A DNA stretch of 64,000 nt, taken from contig NZ_VOSL01000147.1 in NCBI RefSeq assembly GCF_007997005.1, positions 1-64,000 of the forward strand, in the 5' to 3' direction. The translations under genes were made by a program, and so were the position numbers. The notes under the pieces were generated by a model. It made no database searches. It was not told the DNA's origin and saw only the letters and a list, made by a program, of their open reading frames with translations. Below, one piece after another: positions 8,257-19,504 of the stretch (position 1 is the first letter of the stretch; every line of letters begins with the position of its first letter). This DNA is from Lujinxingia vulgaris (lineage in GTDB: Bacteria > Myxococcota_A > Bradymonadia > Bradymonadales > Bradymonadaceae).

Positions 8257-9590
8257 GCGCGTTGAAGAACACCCCGGAGCAGCACCCCTTCATCGGTGAG
8301 TCGCTCGCTCAGCCCGGCCCCCTGGCAGACCAGGGGCTCCCGGGCTGGTGGGCAGCGCTGCGCACCGAATCGCTCGGTCGCATCACCTCCATCGACGTGC
8401 CGACCTCTCGTCACGAGGAATGGCGCTTTATCAAGCCGGCCACCATCTTCGACACCGAGTTCATCTCTCCCGACGACGTCAACGTCGATCCGGGTGATGA
8501 GGCCATCGACGCCCTCAGACTCGCCGAAGATTGCGCCGCGACGCTCGTTTACATCAACGGGCGTTTTGATAGCGCGCGTTCATCGACCGCGGAGCTTCCC
8601 GAAGGCGTCGTCATCGCCGACTGGAGCCAGGTCCTCGATCACGATCAGGTCGACACCCTGGCCGAGTACGTCGGCACCAACGACTACTTCAACAACGACG
8701 TCTTCTACGAGGTCAACACCGCCCAGTTCGGTCACGGTGCGGTCATCCTCGTGCCGCGCGGAAAGGTCGTTGAGAAGCCCATTCACCTCCTCTTCCTCAC
8801 CACCGGTGAGAAGGGCGCGGTGCACGCCAACCCCCGCAACCTCATCGTCGCCGGTGAGAGCGCTGAGCTCACCGTGGTGGAGGAGTACCGCGGGGCTGGC
8901 GAGGGCGCCTACCTCAACAACGTCGTCGACGAGGTCATCGTCGGGGCCAACGCGGACGTCAAGCACTTCAAAGTGCAGCGCGAATCCACCGACGCCTTCC
9001 ACGTCGCCCGAAACCTGGTGACCCTCTCTCAGGATGCCCGCTACATCTCGACGGCCATCACCCTGGGGGCGGCGCTCTCCCGCAACGACTCCTACGCGCG
9101 CTACGTCGGTCAGAACATCGACTGCACCCTCGACGGGCTCGCGTTGGTGCGCGGCAAGCAGGTCGCCGACACCCACACCGCCATCGACCACGCGCTGCCC
9201 AACTCGCGCAGCTACCAGCTGCACAAGACCATCGTCGATGATCGGGCCCACACGGTGTTCAACGGTAAGATTTTTGTCCGCCAGGACGCACAGAACACCC
9301 GCTCCGAGCAGCTCAACCAGAACCTCATCCTTTCGGCTCGGGGTCACGTCGACACCAAGCCCCAGCTTGAGATTCTGGCCGACGATGTCGTCTGCTCGCA
9401 CGGCGCCACCGTCGGGCAGCTCGAAGACGAGCAGCTCTTCTACCTGCAGAGCCGCGGCATCGATGAGGCGCAGGCGCGCAACTTGCTGACCTTCGCCTTC
9501 GCCGCCGAAGTCATTGAGACCATCACGGTCGCCTCGGTACGCGAATCGCTGGCCGACGCCGTGATCGCCTCCACCGACACCGGGCTTTAA
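8253..9590 (+). CDS. sufD: SufD subunit of the Fe-S assembly scaffold
   Basis: 445 aa. SufD pairs with SufB and is needed for iron acquisition by the SufBC2D scaffold. The beta-helix core ([30 protein letters not shown]) and the conserved C-terminal block [13 protein letters not shown], with the His that contributes to cluster formation, are intact. The N-terminal part is variable, as is usual. It is coupled to sufC by a 4-bp overlap and followed after 46 bp by sufS, with a strong hairpin in between. Confidence 0.96.
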   Translation: MSALKNTPEQHPFIGESLAQPGPLADQGLPGWWAALRTESLGRITSIDVPTSRHEEWRFIKPATIFDTEFISPDDVNVDPGDEAIDALRLAEDCAATLVYINGRFDSARSSTAELPEGVVIADWSQVLDHDQVDTLAEYVGTNDYFNNDVFYEVNTAQFGHGAVILVPRGKVVEKPIHLLFLTTGEKGAVHANPRNLIVAGESAELTVVEEYRGAGEGAYLNNVVDEVIVGANADVKHFKVQRESTDAFHVARNLVTLSQDARYISTAITLGAALSRNDSYARYVGQNIDCTLDGLALVRGKQVADTHTAIDHALPNSRSYQLHKTIVDDRAHTVFNGKIFVRQDAQNTRSEQLNQNLILSARGHVDTKPQLEILADDVVCSHGATVGQLEDEQLFYLQSRGIDEAQARNLLTFAFAAEVIETITVASVRESLADAVIASTDTGL

Positions 9591-9600
9591 GCAGCACACG

Positions 9601-9623
9601 GGCCCGGGCTCAAAGCCCGGGCC
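9601..9623 (+). other. strong intercistronic hairpin sufD-sufS
   Basis: A perfect 10-bp inverted repeat GGCCCGGGCT / AGCCCGGGCC with a CAA loop lies between sufD and sufS, ending a few nt before the sufS Shine-Dalgarno (ACGAGG). No T-tract follows, so complete termination is unlikely. It could stabilise the sufBCD part of the message or reduce sufS translation. Confidence 0.6.
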
Positions 9624-9636
9624 TAACGAGGTTCAG

Positions 9637-10877
<1,241 letters not shown>

Positions 10878-10881
<4 letters not shown>

Positions 10882-11354
10882 GTGATATGCGCGCGCTCTA
10901 CCAGGAGGTGATCCTGGATCATAATCGCAAGCCTCGTAACTTCGGTCCCCTCGAAGGCGCCAACCGCGTCGCCCAGGGCACCAACCCCCTCTGCGGGGAT
11001 AACTACACCATCTACGCCCGCGTGAACGACGATAACATCGTCGAAGCCGTCAGCTTTGAGGGCAGCGGCTGCGCCATCTCCAAAGCTGCCGCCTCGATGA
11101 TGACCACCCGCATCAAGGGCAAAAAGGTCGAGTCGGCCGAGCAACTCATCGAGGAGTTCCGGGCGATGCTCACCGGCGAACTCGATCTTCAGGGCGACCA
11201 CAGCCTCGGCCACCTTACGGTCTTCGAAGGGGTGGCCCAGCTTCCCCAGCGGGTCAAATGCGCCGTGCTCCCCTGGCACGCCATGCACGCCGCCCTCGAA
11301 GGCGACGACGAGACCTCCACCGAGGGCGACTCGGACATCTGGAGCAAGGAGTAA
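10878..11354 (+). CDS. sufU: SufU sulfur-transfer protein
   Basis: 158 aa. In organisms with a SufS-SufU pair, SufU is a zinc protein that accepts the SufS persulfide. The three conserved Cys are visible in NPLCGD, GSGCAIS and RVKCAVLPW, and the start LYQEVILDHNRKPRNFG is diagnostic. The sequence between the second and third Cys has the insertion that distinguishes SufU from IscU. Start overlaps the sufS stop (ATGA). Confidence 0.95.
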
Positions 11355-11357
11355 CCC

Positions 11358-11927
11358 ATGAAAATCGCCGAGATCGAGCCCACCCCAAACCCCAACGCCA
11401 TGAAGTTCGTCCTCACCGAGGCCATCACCCACGGCTTCGTGACCCGCTCCTTCGAGGACTTCAACCAGGCGTCGACCGTTCCCCTGGCCAAAGCGATCTT
11501 CGAGATCGACCACGTCATCAGCGTCTACTTCGCCGACCGCTGGATCACGGTCACCCAGGATGGCGGCGCCGAGTGGTCGCAACTCCTGCGCGCCGTGGCC
11601 GAGCCCATCCGCGCCGCCAGCTTCGCCGACGCTAACCCCGAGGGTGGCCTCTCGGTCAGCGGCGACGACACCGACGACTCTGACCTCCCGGGCATGGACG
11701 ACCCCCGCATCCCGCTTATCCGCGAGACCATCGACGAGCACATCATGCCCTTCCTCGCCGGCGACGGCGGCGGTCTCAAGATCATGGGCCTGGTCGATAA
11801 CCAGCTCCTGGTGCGCTACGAGGGCGCCTGCGGAACCTGCCCTGCCTCCATGACCGGAACCCTGCTGGCCATTGAGAACCTCCTGCAGGTTGAGGTCGAT
11901 CCGGAGCTCTACGTCGCTACGGTCTGA
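11358..11927 (+). CDS. nfu: Nfu-type Fe-S carrier protein
   Basis: 189 aa, three bases after sufU. The N-terminal Nfu_N domain (EPTPNPNAMKFVL, residues about 6-90) is joined by an acidic linker to a C-terminal NifU-like domain with the cluster-binding CxxC in GACGTCPAS (about residue 158). Nfu proteins carry assembled 4Fe-4S clusters to client enzymes in the cytosol. Its place at the end of the operon fits a delivery role. The 3' end overlaps a convergent membrane-protein gene by 19 bp. Confidence 0.93.
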   Translation: MKIAEIEPTPNPNAMKFVLTEAITHGFVTRSFEDFNQASTVPLAKAIFEIDHVISVYFADRWITVTQDGGAEWSQLLRAVAEPIRAASFADANPEGGLSVSGDDTDDSDLPGMDDPRIPLIRETIDEHIMPFLAGDGGGLKIMGLVDNQLLVRYEGACGTCPASMTGTLLAIENLLQVEVDPELYVATV

Positions 11928-12301
11928 GCGTTCTTCAGGCGCCGGTACCAGGTGAGCCACAGCGTGTTAAACCCGGCGAAGATCGCAAAGAAGGCCCACC
12001 CCATCGCCGGCGCCCCTTGAAGCATCGACACGAAGATGCCAACGCAGGCGCTGGCCGACCACAGCACCTTCAACCGAAGCATCGTCAGGTACGACGACGC
12101 TGAACGGTCGCGACCCAACCAGGACTCCACGCCGATACCGATCAACGCTGCCCCGACGAGGCGAGCGCTGATCGGGTCGACGCTGTCCCATCCCAGGGCG
12201 GTCAAAAAGGCGACGGGTGCCACCATCAGGGGCACCGCAAAGATCACGTCGGCCACAAAATGCACAATGAACCAACGTCGAAGGGCGTCTGGGACGGGCA
12301 T
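11909..12301 (-). CDS. small four-helix membrane protein, function unknown
   Basis: 130 aa from the ATG at 12301, which has GAGG 6 nt upstream; a longer frame to 12397 has a non-membrane, poorly supported extension. Hydrophobic segments near residues 10-30, 42-58, 73-95 and 100-118 predict three or four membrane helices, with a charged GRDRSASS loop. The length and pattern recall small uncharacterised inner-membrane proteins; I recognise no family. It overlaps nfu convergently and stands alone on this strand. Confidence 0.65.
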   Translation of the reverse strand: MPVPDALRRWFIVHFVADVIFAVPLMVAPVAFLTALGWDSVDPISARLVGAALIGIGVESWLGRDRSASSYLTMLRLKVLWSASACVGIFVSMLQGAPAMGWAFFAIFAGFNTLWLTWYRRLKNAQTVAT

Positions 12302-12356
12302 CGATGCCTCGGGGAACGTGGAGACGAGGGGACCGCTACATCCTCGCTCCGGGGGC

Positions 12357-12392
12357 TTGTCAACAGGGGGCGCCATTTGCTTAAGTGCCCCC
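12357..12392 (+). promoter_or_regulatory. candidate icmF promoter with flanking inverted repeat
   Basis: TTGTCA (12357-12362) and TTAAGT (12381-12386) are 18 nt apart. The inverted repeat GGGGGC (12366-12371) / GCCCCC (12387-12392) brackets the -10 box, which would suit an operator. No cobalamin riboswitch features are visible in the 78-nt leader that follows. Confidence 0.35.
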
Positions 12393-12463
12393 ATCATACT
12401 TCAAGCCGGGCGCTCACGGCGAGCGAGCCCGGACCTCCAGACCCAGAACATACGGATGAGCCT

Positions 12464-15400
12464 ATGAGCGTCCACGCCCTCGCACCCGACACGGTCAACA
12501 CCCCCATCTCTCTGACCCACGCCGTGCGTTTTGTGACCGCCGCCAGCCTCTTCGATGGCCACGACGCCGCCATCAACGTCATGCGCCGCATCCTCCAGGC
12601 CTCCGGCGCCGAGGTGATTCACCTGGGTCACAATCGCTCCGTCAACGAGATCGTCAACGCCGCCATCGCCGAAGACGCCCAGGGCATCGCCATCAGCAGC
12701 TACCAGGGCGGACATGTCGAATTTTTCAAATACATGGTCGACCTGCTGAAAGAGCGGGGCGCCTCCCACATCAAGGTCTTTGGCGGCGGGGGCGGGGTGA
12801 TCGTCCCCGAGGAGATCGCCGAGCTCGAAGCCTACGGTGTTCAGAAGATCTTCAGCCCGGAAGACGGCCGCCGCCTCGGCCTCCAGGGCATGATCAACCA
12901 CATGCTCGAACTCACCGACTACGATCCGGTCGCCCGCGTCGGCGTCGCCGAGCCCTCCGAGGTCCTCGCCGCTCGCCCCGGCGCCCTGGCGCGCGCGATC
13001 ACCATGGCGGAGCAGGGCCGCCTTGGCGAACTCAGCCTCCCGGCCCCCCAGACCGCAGCGCCGGTCCTCGGCATCACCGGCACCGGCGGGGCAGGGAAGA
13101 GCAGCCTCACTGACGAGCTCATCCGCCGCTTCCTCATGGACTTCGACGACCGACGCATCGCGCTCATCTGCGTCGACCCCTCCCGCAAGAAGACCGGCGG
13201 GGCGCTGCTCGGCGACCGCATCCGCATGAACGCCATCGACGACGACCGCGTCTACATGCGCTCGCTGGCCACCCGCGGCTCCAAGGGCGAAGTCTCCGAC
13301 GCCCTCGCGGACGCCCTCACGGTCGTTCAGGCCGCCGGCTTCGATCTTGTCATCGTGGAGACAAGCGGCATCGGTCAGGGGGACGCCGACATCGTCGACT
13401 ACGCTGACTGCTCCCTCTACGTGATGACCAGCGAGTTTGGTGCACACACCCAGCTCGAGAAGATCGGCATGCTCGACTACGCCGACTTCGTCGCCATCAA
13501 CAAGTTCGAGAAGGCTGGCAGCGAAGACGCCCTGCGCGCTGTCCGCAAGCAGCTGCGTCGCAACCGTCAGATCTCCTACGACATCCCCGATGAAGAGGTC
13601 CCCGTCTTCGGCACCATCGCCAGCCAGTTCGGCGACACCGGCGTCAGCGCCCTCTACCACGCCCTGGCCACCCGCTTCTTCGGCAGCTTCGACTCCCGCT
13701 GGAGCTTCGACGGCCCCGTCAGCCAGAAGACCCACACGATCATCCCCGCCGACCGCACCCGCTACCTGGCCGATATCGCCAACACCTGCCGCGGCTACCG
13801 CGCCTGGGCCGAGCAGCAGGCCGATGTCGCCACCAAACTCTACCAGCTCGACGGCGCCGCAAAGCTCCTGGGCGAAGACAACGCCGAGGCCCTCCACGCC
13901 CGCCGCGATGAGCTCGAAGATCGCCTCGACCGCCGCACCCAAAAACTCCTCGACGGCTGGGATGACCTCAAAGCGCGCTACGCCGGCGACCACTTCGAAG
14001 TTCAGATTCGGGACAAGGTCCGCCGCTTCGAGCTAACCTCCACCTCCCTCTCCGGCTCCAAGATCCGCCGCGTCTCCCTGCCGCGCTTCCAGGACTGGGG
14101 CGACATCGTCCGCTGGCAGCTCCTTGAGAACGTCCCCGGGGAGTTTCCCTTCACCGCCGGCGTCTTCAACTTCAAACGCCGCGACGAAGAGCCCAAGCGC
14201 ATGTTCGCGGGCGAAGGCACCCCCGAGCGCACCAACAAACGTTTCCACTACCTCTGCGAGGGGGAGCCCGCCAACCGCCTCTCGACGGCCTTCGATTCGG
14301 TGACCCTCTATGGCGAAGACCCCGACCTTCGCCCCGACATCTACGGGAAAGTCGGAAACTCCGGCGTCAGCGTCTGCACCCTCGACGACATGAAGCGCCT
14401 CTACGACGGCTTCGACCTCTGCGCCCCCAACACCAGCGTCTCGATGACCATCAACGGTCCGGCGCCCATCATCCTGGCGATGTTCCTCAACACCGCCATT
14501 GACCAGCAGGTCGACGCCTTCACCTCGCGCGAGGGCAGGGCGCCCTCCGACGCCGAGCGCGACGACATCGCCGAGAACGCCCTCCAGGTCGTCCGCGGCA
14601 CCGTCCAGGCCGACATCCTCAAGGAAGACCAGGCCCAGAACACCTGCATCTTCTCCACCGAGTTCGCCCTGAAGATGATGGGCGACATCCAGGAGTACTT
14701 CGTCGACCACAGGGTCCGAAATTATTACTCCGTCTCCATCAGCGGCTACCACATCGCCGAGGCCGGCGCGAACCCCATCAGCCAGCTCGCCTTCACCCTG
14801 GCCAACGGCTTCACCTTCGTCGAATATTACCTCGCCAGGGGCATGAACATCGACGACTTCGCCCCTAACCTCTCCTTCTTCTTCTCCAACGGCATGGACC
14901 CCGAGTACACCGTGCTCGGCCGCGTTGCCCGCCGCATCTGGGCCGTCGCCATGCGCGAGCGCTACGGCGCCAATGAGCGCTCCCAGAAGCTCAAGTACCA
15001 CATCCAGACCTCCGGCCGCTCCCTGCACGCCCAGGAGATCCAGTTTAACGACATCCGCACCACCCTCCAGGCGCTCCTGGCCCTCTTCGACAACTGCAAC
15101 AGCCTCCACACCAACGCCTTTGACGAAGCCATCACCACCCCCACCGAGGCCAGCGTCCGCCGCGCCATGGCCATCCAGATGATCATTAACCGCGAGTTCG
15201 GCCTCTCCATGAACGAGAACCCCTGGCAGGGCTCCTTTGTCATCGACGAACTCACTGATCTCGTCGAAGAAGCCGTCCTCCAGGAGTTCGAGGCCATCAG
15301 CCGCCGCGGTGGTGTCCTCGGCGCCATGGAGACCCAGTACCAGCGCTCCAAAATCCAGGATGAGTCCATCCACTACGAACTCAAGAAGCACTCCGGCGAA

Positions 15401-15700
15401 CTCCCTATCATTGGCGTCAACACCTTCATCGCACCTGAAGGTATCGACGACAGCGATGGCACCACACTCGAGCTGATCCGCTCCACCACCGAAGAGAAAC
15501 AAACCCAGCTCGACAACCTCGCCAGCTTCAAGTCCGACCACGACGCCCGGACCGACGCCGCCCTCCAACGCCTCAAAGAGGTCGCGCTCAGCGACGGCAA
15601 CATCTTCGATGAGCTTATGCGCACCGTCCGCGTCGCAAGCCTCGGGCAGATCACCCGCGCCCTCTACGAGGTCGGCGGGCAATACCGACGCTCGATGTAA
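12464..15700 (+). CDS. icmF: fused B12-dependent acyl-CoA mutase IcmF
   Basis: 1078 aa from the ATG at 12464; the frame is open further upstream but that part is not protein-like. IcmF interconverts isobutyryl-CoA and n-butyryl-CoA using adenosylcobalamin. Domains in order: B12-binding (residues about 15-150, with FDGHDAAI carrying the lower-ligand His), a MeaB/ArgK-type G-protein chaperone (P-loop GTGGAGKSS near 205, INKFEKAG near 344), a linker, then the TIM-barrel mutase with [25 protein letters not shown] and [15 protein letters not shown]. The order and length are those of IcmF rather than of separate methylmalonyl-CoA mutase subunits. Close relatives may also use isovaleryl-CoA. Confidence 0.95.
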   Translation: MSVHALAPDTVNTPISLTHAVRFVTAASLFDGHDAAINVMRRILQASGAEVIHLGHNRSVNEIVNAAIAEDAQGIAISSYQGGHVEFFKYMVDLLKERGASHIKVFGGGGGVIVPEEIAELEAYGVQKIFSPEDGRRLGLQGMINHMLELTDYDPVARVGVAEPSEVLAARPGALARAITMAEQGRLGELSLPAPQTAAPVLGITGTGGAGKSSLTDELIRRFLMDFDDRRIALICVDPSRKKTGGALLGDRIRMNAIDDDRVYMRSLATRGSKGEVSDALADALTVVQAAGFDLVIVETSGIGQGDADIVDYADCSLYVMTSEFGAHTQLEKIGMLDYADFVAINKFEKAGSEDALRAVRKQLRRNRQISYDIPDEEVPVFGTIASQFGDTGVSALYHALATRFFGSFDSRWSFDGPVSQKTHTIIPADRTRYLADIANTCRGYRAWAEQQADVATKLYQLDGAAKLLGEDNAEALHARRDELEDRLDRRTQKLLDGWDDLKARYAGDHFEVQIRDKVRRFELTSTSLSGSKIRRVSLPRFQDWGDIVRWQLLENVPGEFPFTAGVFNFKRRDEEPKRMFAGEGTPERTNKRFHYLCEGEPANRLSTAFDSVTLYGEDPDLRPDIYGKVGNSGVSVCTLDDMKRLYDGFDLCAPNTSVSMTINGPAPIILAMFLNTAIDQQVDAFTSREGRAPSDAERDDIAENALQVVRGTVQADILKEDQAQNTCIFSTEFALKMMGDIQEYFVDHRVRNYYSVSISGYHIAEAGANPISQLAFTLANGFTFVEYYLARGMNIDDFAPNLSFFFSNGMDPEYTVLGRVARRIWAVAMRERYGANERSQKLKYHIQTSGRSLHAQEIQFNDIRTTLQALLALFDNCNSLHTNAFDEAITTPTEASVRRAMAIQMIINREFGLSMNENPWQGSFVIDELTDLVEEAVLQEFEAISRRGGVLGAMETQYQRSKIQDESIHYELKKHSGELPIIGVNTFIAPEGIDDSDGTTLELIRSTTEEKQTQLDNLASFKSDHDARTDAALQRLKEVALSDGNIFDELMRTVRVASLGQITRALYEVGGQYRRSM

Positions 15701-15750
15701 CCCCCATTCGGTACCCGCCTCTCCACACCCACGCGCTCCCCCTTACTCCT

Positions 15751-15766
15751 CCCCCCGCCAGGGGGG
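15751..15766 (+). other. G/C hairpin upstream of the ABC-F gene
   Basis: Six C, GCCA, then six G form a short very stable hairpin in the 78-bp gap after icmF, ending 4 nt before the GAGG of the next gene. There is no T-tract. Confidence 0.45.
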
Positions 15767-15778
15767 ATCTGAGGCTCT

Positions 15779-17677
15779 ATGGTCGTCATCTCTGTGGACT
15801 CCGTCGCAAAATCCTTCGGCGACCGCACCCTCTTTAAAGACGTCAGCTTTGGCCTGGGCGCAGACGATCGCGTCGGCCTCCTCGGCGTCAACGGCGCCGG
15901 CAAGACCACCCTCCTTCGTATCCTCCTCGGCCTCGAGCCCCCCGACGAAGGCAAGGTCACCCACGCCCGCCAGGCCCGCATCGAATACCTCCCCCAGGAA
16001 CCCGATCTCGATCCCGAACGCACCGCGCTGGAGACCGTCATCGCCGATGGACCCCAGGCCTTCCGCGTCGTCGAGGCCTACGAGGCCGCCTGCCGCGCAC
16101 TCGCCACCAACCCTGAGGACAACGACCTCATCATGCGCGTCGCCGAGCTCGGCGAAGAGATGGACCGCGTCGGCGGCTGGACCCTGGAGAACGAGGCCAA
16201 AACCATCCTCTCCCAGCTCGGCATCCTCAACCACGACCAGCCCGTCGGTCAGATGAGCGGTGGCCAGCAAAAACGCGTCGCCATGGCCCGCTCCCTCGTC
16301 CGCCCCAGCGACCTCCTCATCCTCGATGAGCCCACAAACCACCTCGACATCGAGACGGTCGCCTGGCTCGAAGACTACCTGGCCTCCCGGAGCACCGGCC
16401 TCCTGCTCATCACCCACGACCGTTACTTCCTCGACCGTGTCGCCAACGTCATCCTCGAGCTGGCAGACCACACCGTCTACCGCCACGCCGGCAACTACTC
16501 CGCCTTCCTCGAAGCTCGCGCACACCGCGAAGAGCTCAAACAGATCGCCGAGTCCAAGCGCGCTCAGCTCGCCAAAAAGGAACTCGCCTGGCTGCGTCGA
16601 GGCCCCAAAGCCCGCACCACCAAAAGTAAATCCCGCATCCAGCGCGCCCACGCCCTCATCGACGGCGCCGTCAACCTCGACGAGCAGAAGGTCGAGATCG
16701 ACACCGTCGAGAGTCGCCTCGGCAAAAAGATCATCCGCCTCGACCACGTCTCCCACGCCTACGAAGGTCGCACCATCCTCAACGACGTCTCCTACACCGT
16801 CGACCGCCGCGACCGCCTCGGCATCGTCGGTCCCAACGGTGCCGGAAAATCGACCCTCCTCAACATCATCGCCAACCGCCTCACCCCCGACCAGGGCGTC
16901 GTCGATATCGGTGAAACCGTCGTCATCGGCTACTTCGACCAGCAGGCCGAAGGCCTCGATCCCGACATGCGTGTCCACGACTACATCACCGAGGTCGCAC
17001 ACCGCATCCCCACCTCCGATGGCTTCCTCACCGCCTCCCAGATGCTCGACCTCTTCCTCTTCGACCGCGACAAACAGTGGACCTACATCCACAAACTCTC
17101 CGGAGGTGAGCGCCGACGCCTCTACCTCCTCCGCATCCTCATGCGTCAGCCTAACGTCCTCCTCCTCGACGAGCCCACCAACGACCTCGACGTCGACACC
17201 CTCACCGTCCTCGAAGACTACCTCGACAGCTTCGAAGGCGCCGTCATCACCGTCAGCCACGACCGCTACTTCCTCGACCGAACCTGCGAACACCTCCTCA
17301 CCTTCAAAGAGAACGGTCACGTCGAAGAGGTCCCCGGCAACTACGCCTTCCTCGAAGAGCGTCGCGCCCTGCAGGCCCGAGCAGAGCGTCAGGAGGCTGC
17401 CGCTCGCGCCGAGGCCGAGCGCACGACCTCCCCCGAGCCGGCCGCCCCTAATCCCGACGCCCCCCGCAAACTCTCCTACAAAGAGCGCCGCGAGCTCGAA
17501 GCCCTCGAGCCTCGCATCGCTGAGATCGAAGCGCGTCTCGAAGCCATCGACCAGGCCATGGTCGCATCTGCCACCGACTACGAAGCCGTCGCCGCACTCG
17601 ACGAAGAAAAGACCACACTCAGCGCAGAACTTGAGGCCGCCCTGGAGCGCTGGATGGAGCTCTCCGAACTCGCCTGA
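15779..17677 (+). CDS. ABC-F family ATPase (Uup/EttA-like)
   Basis: 632 aa, no membrane segment. Two ABC domains: Walker A GVNGAGKTT with signature MSGGQQKRVAMARS, and Walker A GPNGAGKST with signature LSGGERRRLYLLR, each followed by LILDEPTNHLD or LLLDEPTNDLD. The interdomain linker is rich in Arg/Lys (about residues 235-300). The C-terminal 90 residues (RKLSYKERRELEALEPRI onward) form the coiled coil typical of Uup. ABC-F proteins act on the ribosome; Uup types are linked to translation, ribosome maturation and transposon excision control. Uup-like is the best fit; no resistance-type long linker is seen. Confidence 0.9.
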   Translation: MVVISVDSVAKSFGDRTLFKDVSFGLGADDRVGLLGVNGAGKTTLLRILLGLEPPDEGKVTHARQARIEYLPQEPDLDPERTALETVIADGPQAFRVVEAYEAACRALATNPEDNDLIMRVAELGEEMDRVGGWTLENEAKTILSQLGILNHDQPVGQMSGGQQKRVAMARSLVRPSDLLILDEPTNHLDIETVAWLEDYLASRSTGLLLITHDRYFLDRVANVILELADHTVYRHAGNYSAFLEARAHREELKQIAESKRAQLAKKELAWLRRGPKARTTKSKSRIQRAHALIDGAVNLDEQKVEIDTVESRLGKKIIRLDHVSHAYEGRTILNDVSYTVDRRDRLGIVGPNGAGKSTLLNIIANRLTPDQGVVDIGETVVIGYFDQQAEGLDPDMRVHDYITEVAHRIPTSDGFLTASQMLDLFLFDRDKQWTYIHKLSGGERRRLYLLRILMRQPNVLLLDEPTNDLDVDTLTVLEDYLDSFEGAVITVSHDRYFLDRTCEHLLTFKENGHVEEVPGNYAFLEERRALQARAERQEAAARAEAERTTSPEPAAPNPDAPRKLSYKERRELEALEPRIAEIEARLEAIDQAMVASATDYEAVAALDEEKTTLSAELEAALERWMELSELA

Positions 17678-17997
17678 CCCCACCGATGGCGGCCCGATCA
17701 TGGCCTGCTACCAAACCCACACGCCCCCGTTCTCGAAAAATCGACTTGACCCTGGCCACCCCGCGCCCAGACTCCCCCCACTTCATATGCGATGTGTCGG
17801 GGCGGTGACGCGTGGCCACCTTCCCCGTCTTCAGGTCGAAGCCCCTCGCCGGGCGTTGGCGTCGCACATCTCCGTCGCAAGCTCTCAGCCTTGCGATGCC
17901 GTCGGGGACCCTCAACGCACCCCGGGCATGCCGTCGACCATGCCCTCGCCGCGCTGACCCTGAGCCTACCTTCGGCTCCCCTCCCGACGGAGACACT
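17678..17997 (+). other. 320-bp promoter and long-leader region
   Basis: No gene is convincing here. A candidate promoter stands near its left end (listed separately), leaving a leader of about 215 nt. Within it an inverted repeat TCGCAAG (17875-17881) / CTTGCGA (17890-17896) with an 8-nt loop could fold. The frame of the downstream gene is open through part of the leader, but the sequence there has no ribosome site and differs in composition. Confidence 0.45.
17746..17774 (+). promoter_or_regulatory. candidate sigma-70 promoter
   Basis: TTGACC (17746-17751), 17-nt spacer, AGACTC (17769-17774). The -35 box is strong and the -10 box is poor. It would serve the unknown 267-aa gene. Confidence 0.35.
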
Positions 17998-18801
17998 ATG
18001 TTTGAAACCACCTGGAGTTCGCTCAACCTCTACCAGCAGCCCAACGGCAGCATGGCCTTCTGCCTCTCCGACATCGCTGAGAAAGCCTGCGACGCCGGCC
18101 TCGACGAGGTCTGCTCCCGCACTGAGATCGCCATCGAAGCCTGCGCACGCTCCCAGCTCCTCGACGACCAATGGGCCAACTCCGGTCAAACCGGACTGCC
18201 CTCGCGAGCCGAAGCCGTCAAAACCAGCGCCCTCATCGCCCGCACCCTCTCCCAGATCCATGATATCTGCGATACCTTCGGCGCCCAACACCGCGAGACG
18301 CCCCGCAAGCTCGCTGCCATCGAGGTGCTCCAGGTCGCCTTCCCCCGAGGCGTACGCCCCGTGGTCTCCTCCCGTATGGAGGAGCAGCTCGCCGCCTACG
18401 ACCTCCTCACCCGCCGCCTCCAGCGCGACCTCCACGTTCAGGTCGTCGATGTCGGCATCGTGGACCTGGTCGCCGACCTCGTCACCTACAAGAACGACTT
18501 CGCACGCCAGCTCGTGGTCCATGATGACGTCCTCTCCTTTGAGCGCGTCAAAGGCGCGCGCCACGCCGCACGCGAAGCGTACGCCAACGTCATCGTCCAG
18601 ATCCTCGCCAGCACCTTCGAGCAGCCCGAGCTCCGCGCTGACCTGCTCGCGTCCATCCGCGACCAGCAGGCCCGTATCGCCCTCCACCACCGCCGCCGCG
18701 GCAAAAACAACAGCCCCGATGATCACGACATCGACATCATCGACCTCCCCACCAAACCGGACGATGACGCCGACCTCCCCAAGCCTCCTGACGCCGAATA
18801 A
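17998..18801 (+). CDS. hypothetical helical protein, 267 aa
   Basis: Starts at the ATG at 17998 after the GACGGAG ribosome site. No signal peptide or membrane helix. The sequence is mostly helical (residues 20-230), with conserved-looking blocks such as ETPRKLAAIEVLQVAFPRG and RDLHVQVVDVGIVDLVADLV, and ends in an Asp/Pro-rich disordered tail (DDHDIDIIDLP...). I do not recognise a family. A strong terminator follows, so it is the last gene of its unit, and the long leader suggests its own regulation. Confidence 0.7.
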   Translation: MFETTWSSLNLYQQPNGSMAFCLSDIAEKACDAGLDEVCSRTEIAIEACARSQLLDDQWANSGQTGLPSRAEAVKTSALIARTLSQIHDICDTFGAQHRETPRKLAAIEVLQVAFPRGVRPVVSSRMEEQLAAYDLLTRRLQRDLHVQVVDVGIVDLVADLVTYKNDFARQLVVHDDVLSFERVKGARHAAREAYANVIVQILASTFEQPELRADLLASIRDQQARIALHHRRRGKNNSPDDHDIDIIDLPTKPDDDADLPKPPDAE

Positions 18802-18836
18802 AGGCTCACATCATCGCATCTGCGCGTAACACGCTA

Positions 18837-18865
18837 ACGCCGGGCATTCGCCCGGCGTTTTTTTT
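18837..18865 (+). terminator. rho-independent terminator
   Basis: GCCGGGC (18839-18845), ATTC loop, GCCCGGC (18850-18856), then G and eight T. A textbook terminator 35 bp after the 267-aa gene. Confidence 0.92.
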
Positions 18866-19027
18866 GGGCTCCGTACATCACAGGTCCGCCTCCCTGCGGA
18901 CGCCAAATCGCCCGCCACCCGCGCACCAACCCCTCATCACGCCCGTCCCTCCTTGCCTCGCCCTCACCCTGACCCCTCTCGGGCCTGTAAACGCTTGCAG
19001 GTTATCCCTCATTCGGGGGCATGATCC

Positions 19028-19152
19028 ACCCCTCCCGGTGGGACTCGACCCTCAGCCTGACCCCTCTCACACCCCTCCCGGTGGGACTCGACCCTCAGCC
19101 TGACCCCTCTCACACCCCTCCCGGTGGGACTCGACCCTCAGCCCGACCCCTC
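19028..19152. repeat. 43-bp direct tandem repeat, 2.8 copies
   Basis: Units begin at 19031, 19074 and 19117 with CCTCCCGGTGGGACTCGACC. The first two copies are identical over 43 bp; the third matches over 36 bp with one difference. Each unit holds a small inverted repeat TCCC-GGT-GGGA. As 43 is not a multiple of 3 it cannot be an in-frame protein repeat. No spacers separate the copies, so it is not CRISPR. Confidence 0.9.
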
Positions 19153-19366
19153 GCTCACCTCGCAACATCCTACCTTACATCGAGCCCGACGCCTCCATCG
19201 CCTCCTCGCGCATCGCCTCACCCTCAGCCTTCCACATCCATCACCCCTCACCCTCGAACCCCACCCCCGGCGCTCCGCCTGCCTCCTGACACGGGCCCAC
19301 ACCCCACCTCCAACTCACCTGTTCGCTACGTCTTGTAACCGCACCCCTTTCATCACACAGACCGCC

Positions 19367-19396
19367 TTGCCGCCCTCCCGCTTTGATTGCTACATT
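19367..19396 (+). promoter_or_regulatory. candidate promoter of the giant TPR gene
   Basis: TTGCCG (19367-19372), 18-nt spacer, TACATT (19391-19396), about 108 bp before the start codon. Moderate match to sigma-70; the surrounding sequence is locally A/T-richer. Confidence 0.4.
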
Positions 19397-19504
19397 TGCC
19401 AGACGGCTTCACCCCCCGATCAGTGTAGGATACCGCGCTCGCCATCAGCCTCACCGACGACATTCTCGCGGCAGGCACTCCCGCTCTACAGACAGGTAAG
19501 ATCG

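Larger units (their letters stand above)
18866..19504. other. 639-bp gene-poor region upstream of the giant TPR gene
   Basis: Pyrimidine-rich (C/T on the plus strand), low in ATG codons with ribosome sites, and containing a 43-bp tandem repeat plus a candidate promoter. The TPR gene's frame is open back to 19124, but translation from there crosses the repeat remnant and a Pro/Thr/His-rich stretch unlike the TPR protein. I see no RNA gene. Confidence 0.55.

Noticed and set aside
12302-12463. Cobalamin riboswitch ahead of icmF
   Set aside because: The leader is too short and lacks the B12-box pattern; only an inverted repeat is visible.
19028-19152. CRISPR-like repeats
   Set aside because: Units are contiguous with no spacers, and no cas genes are present.
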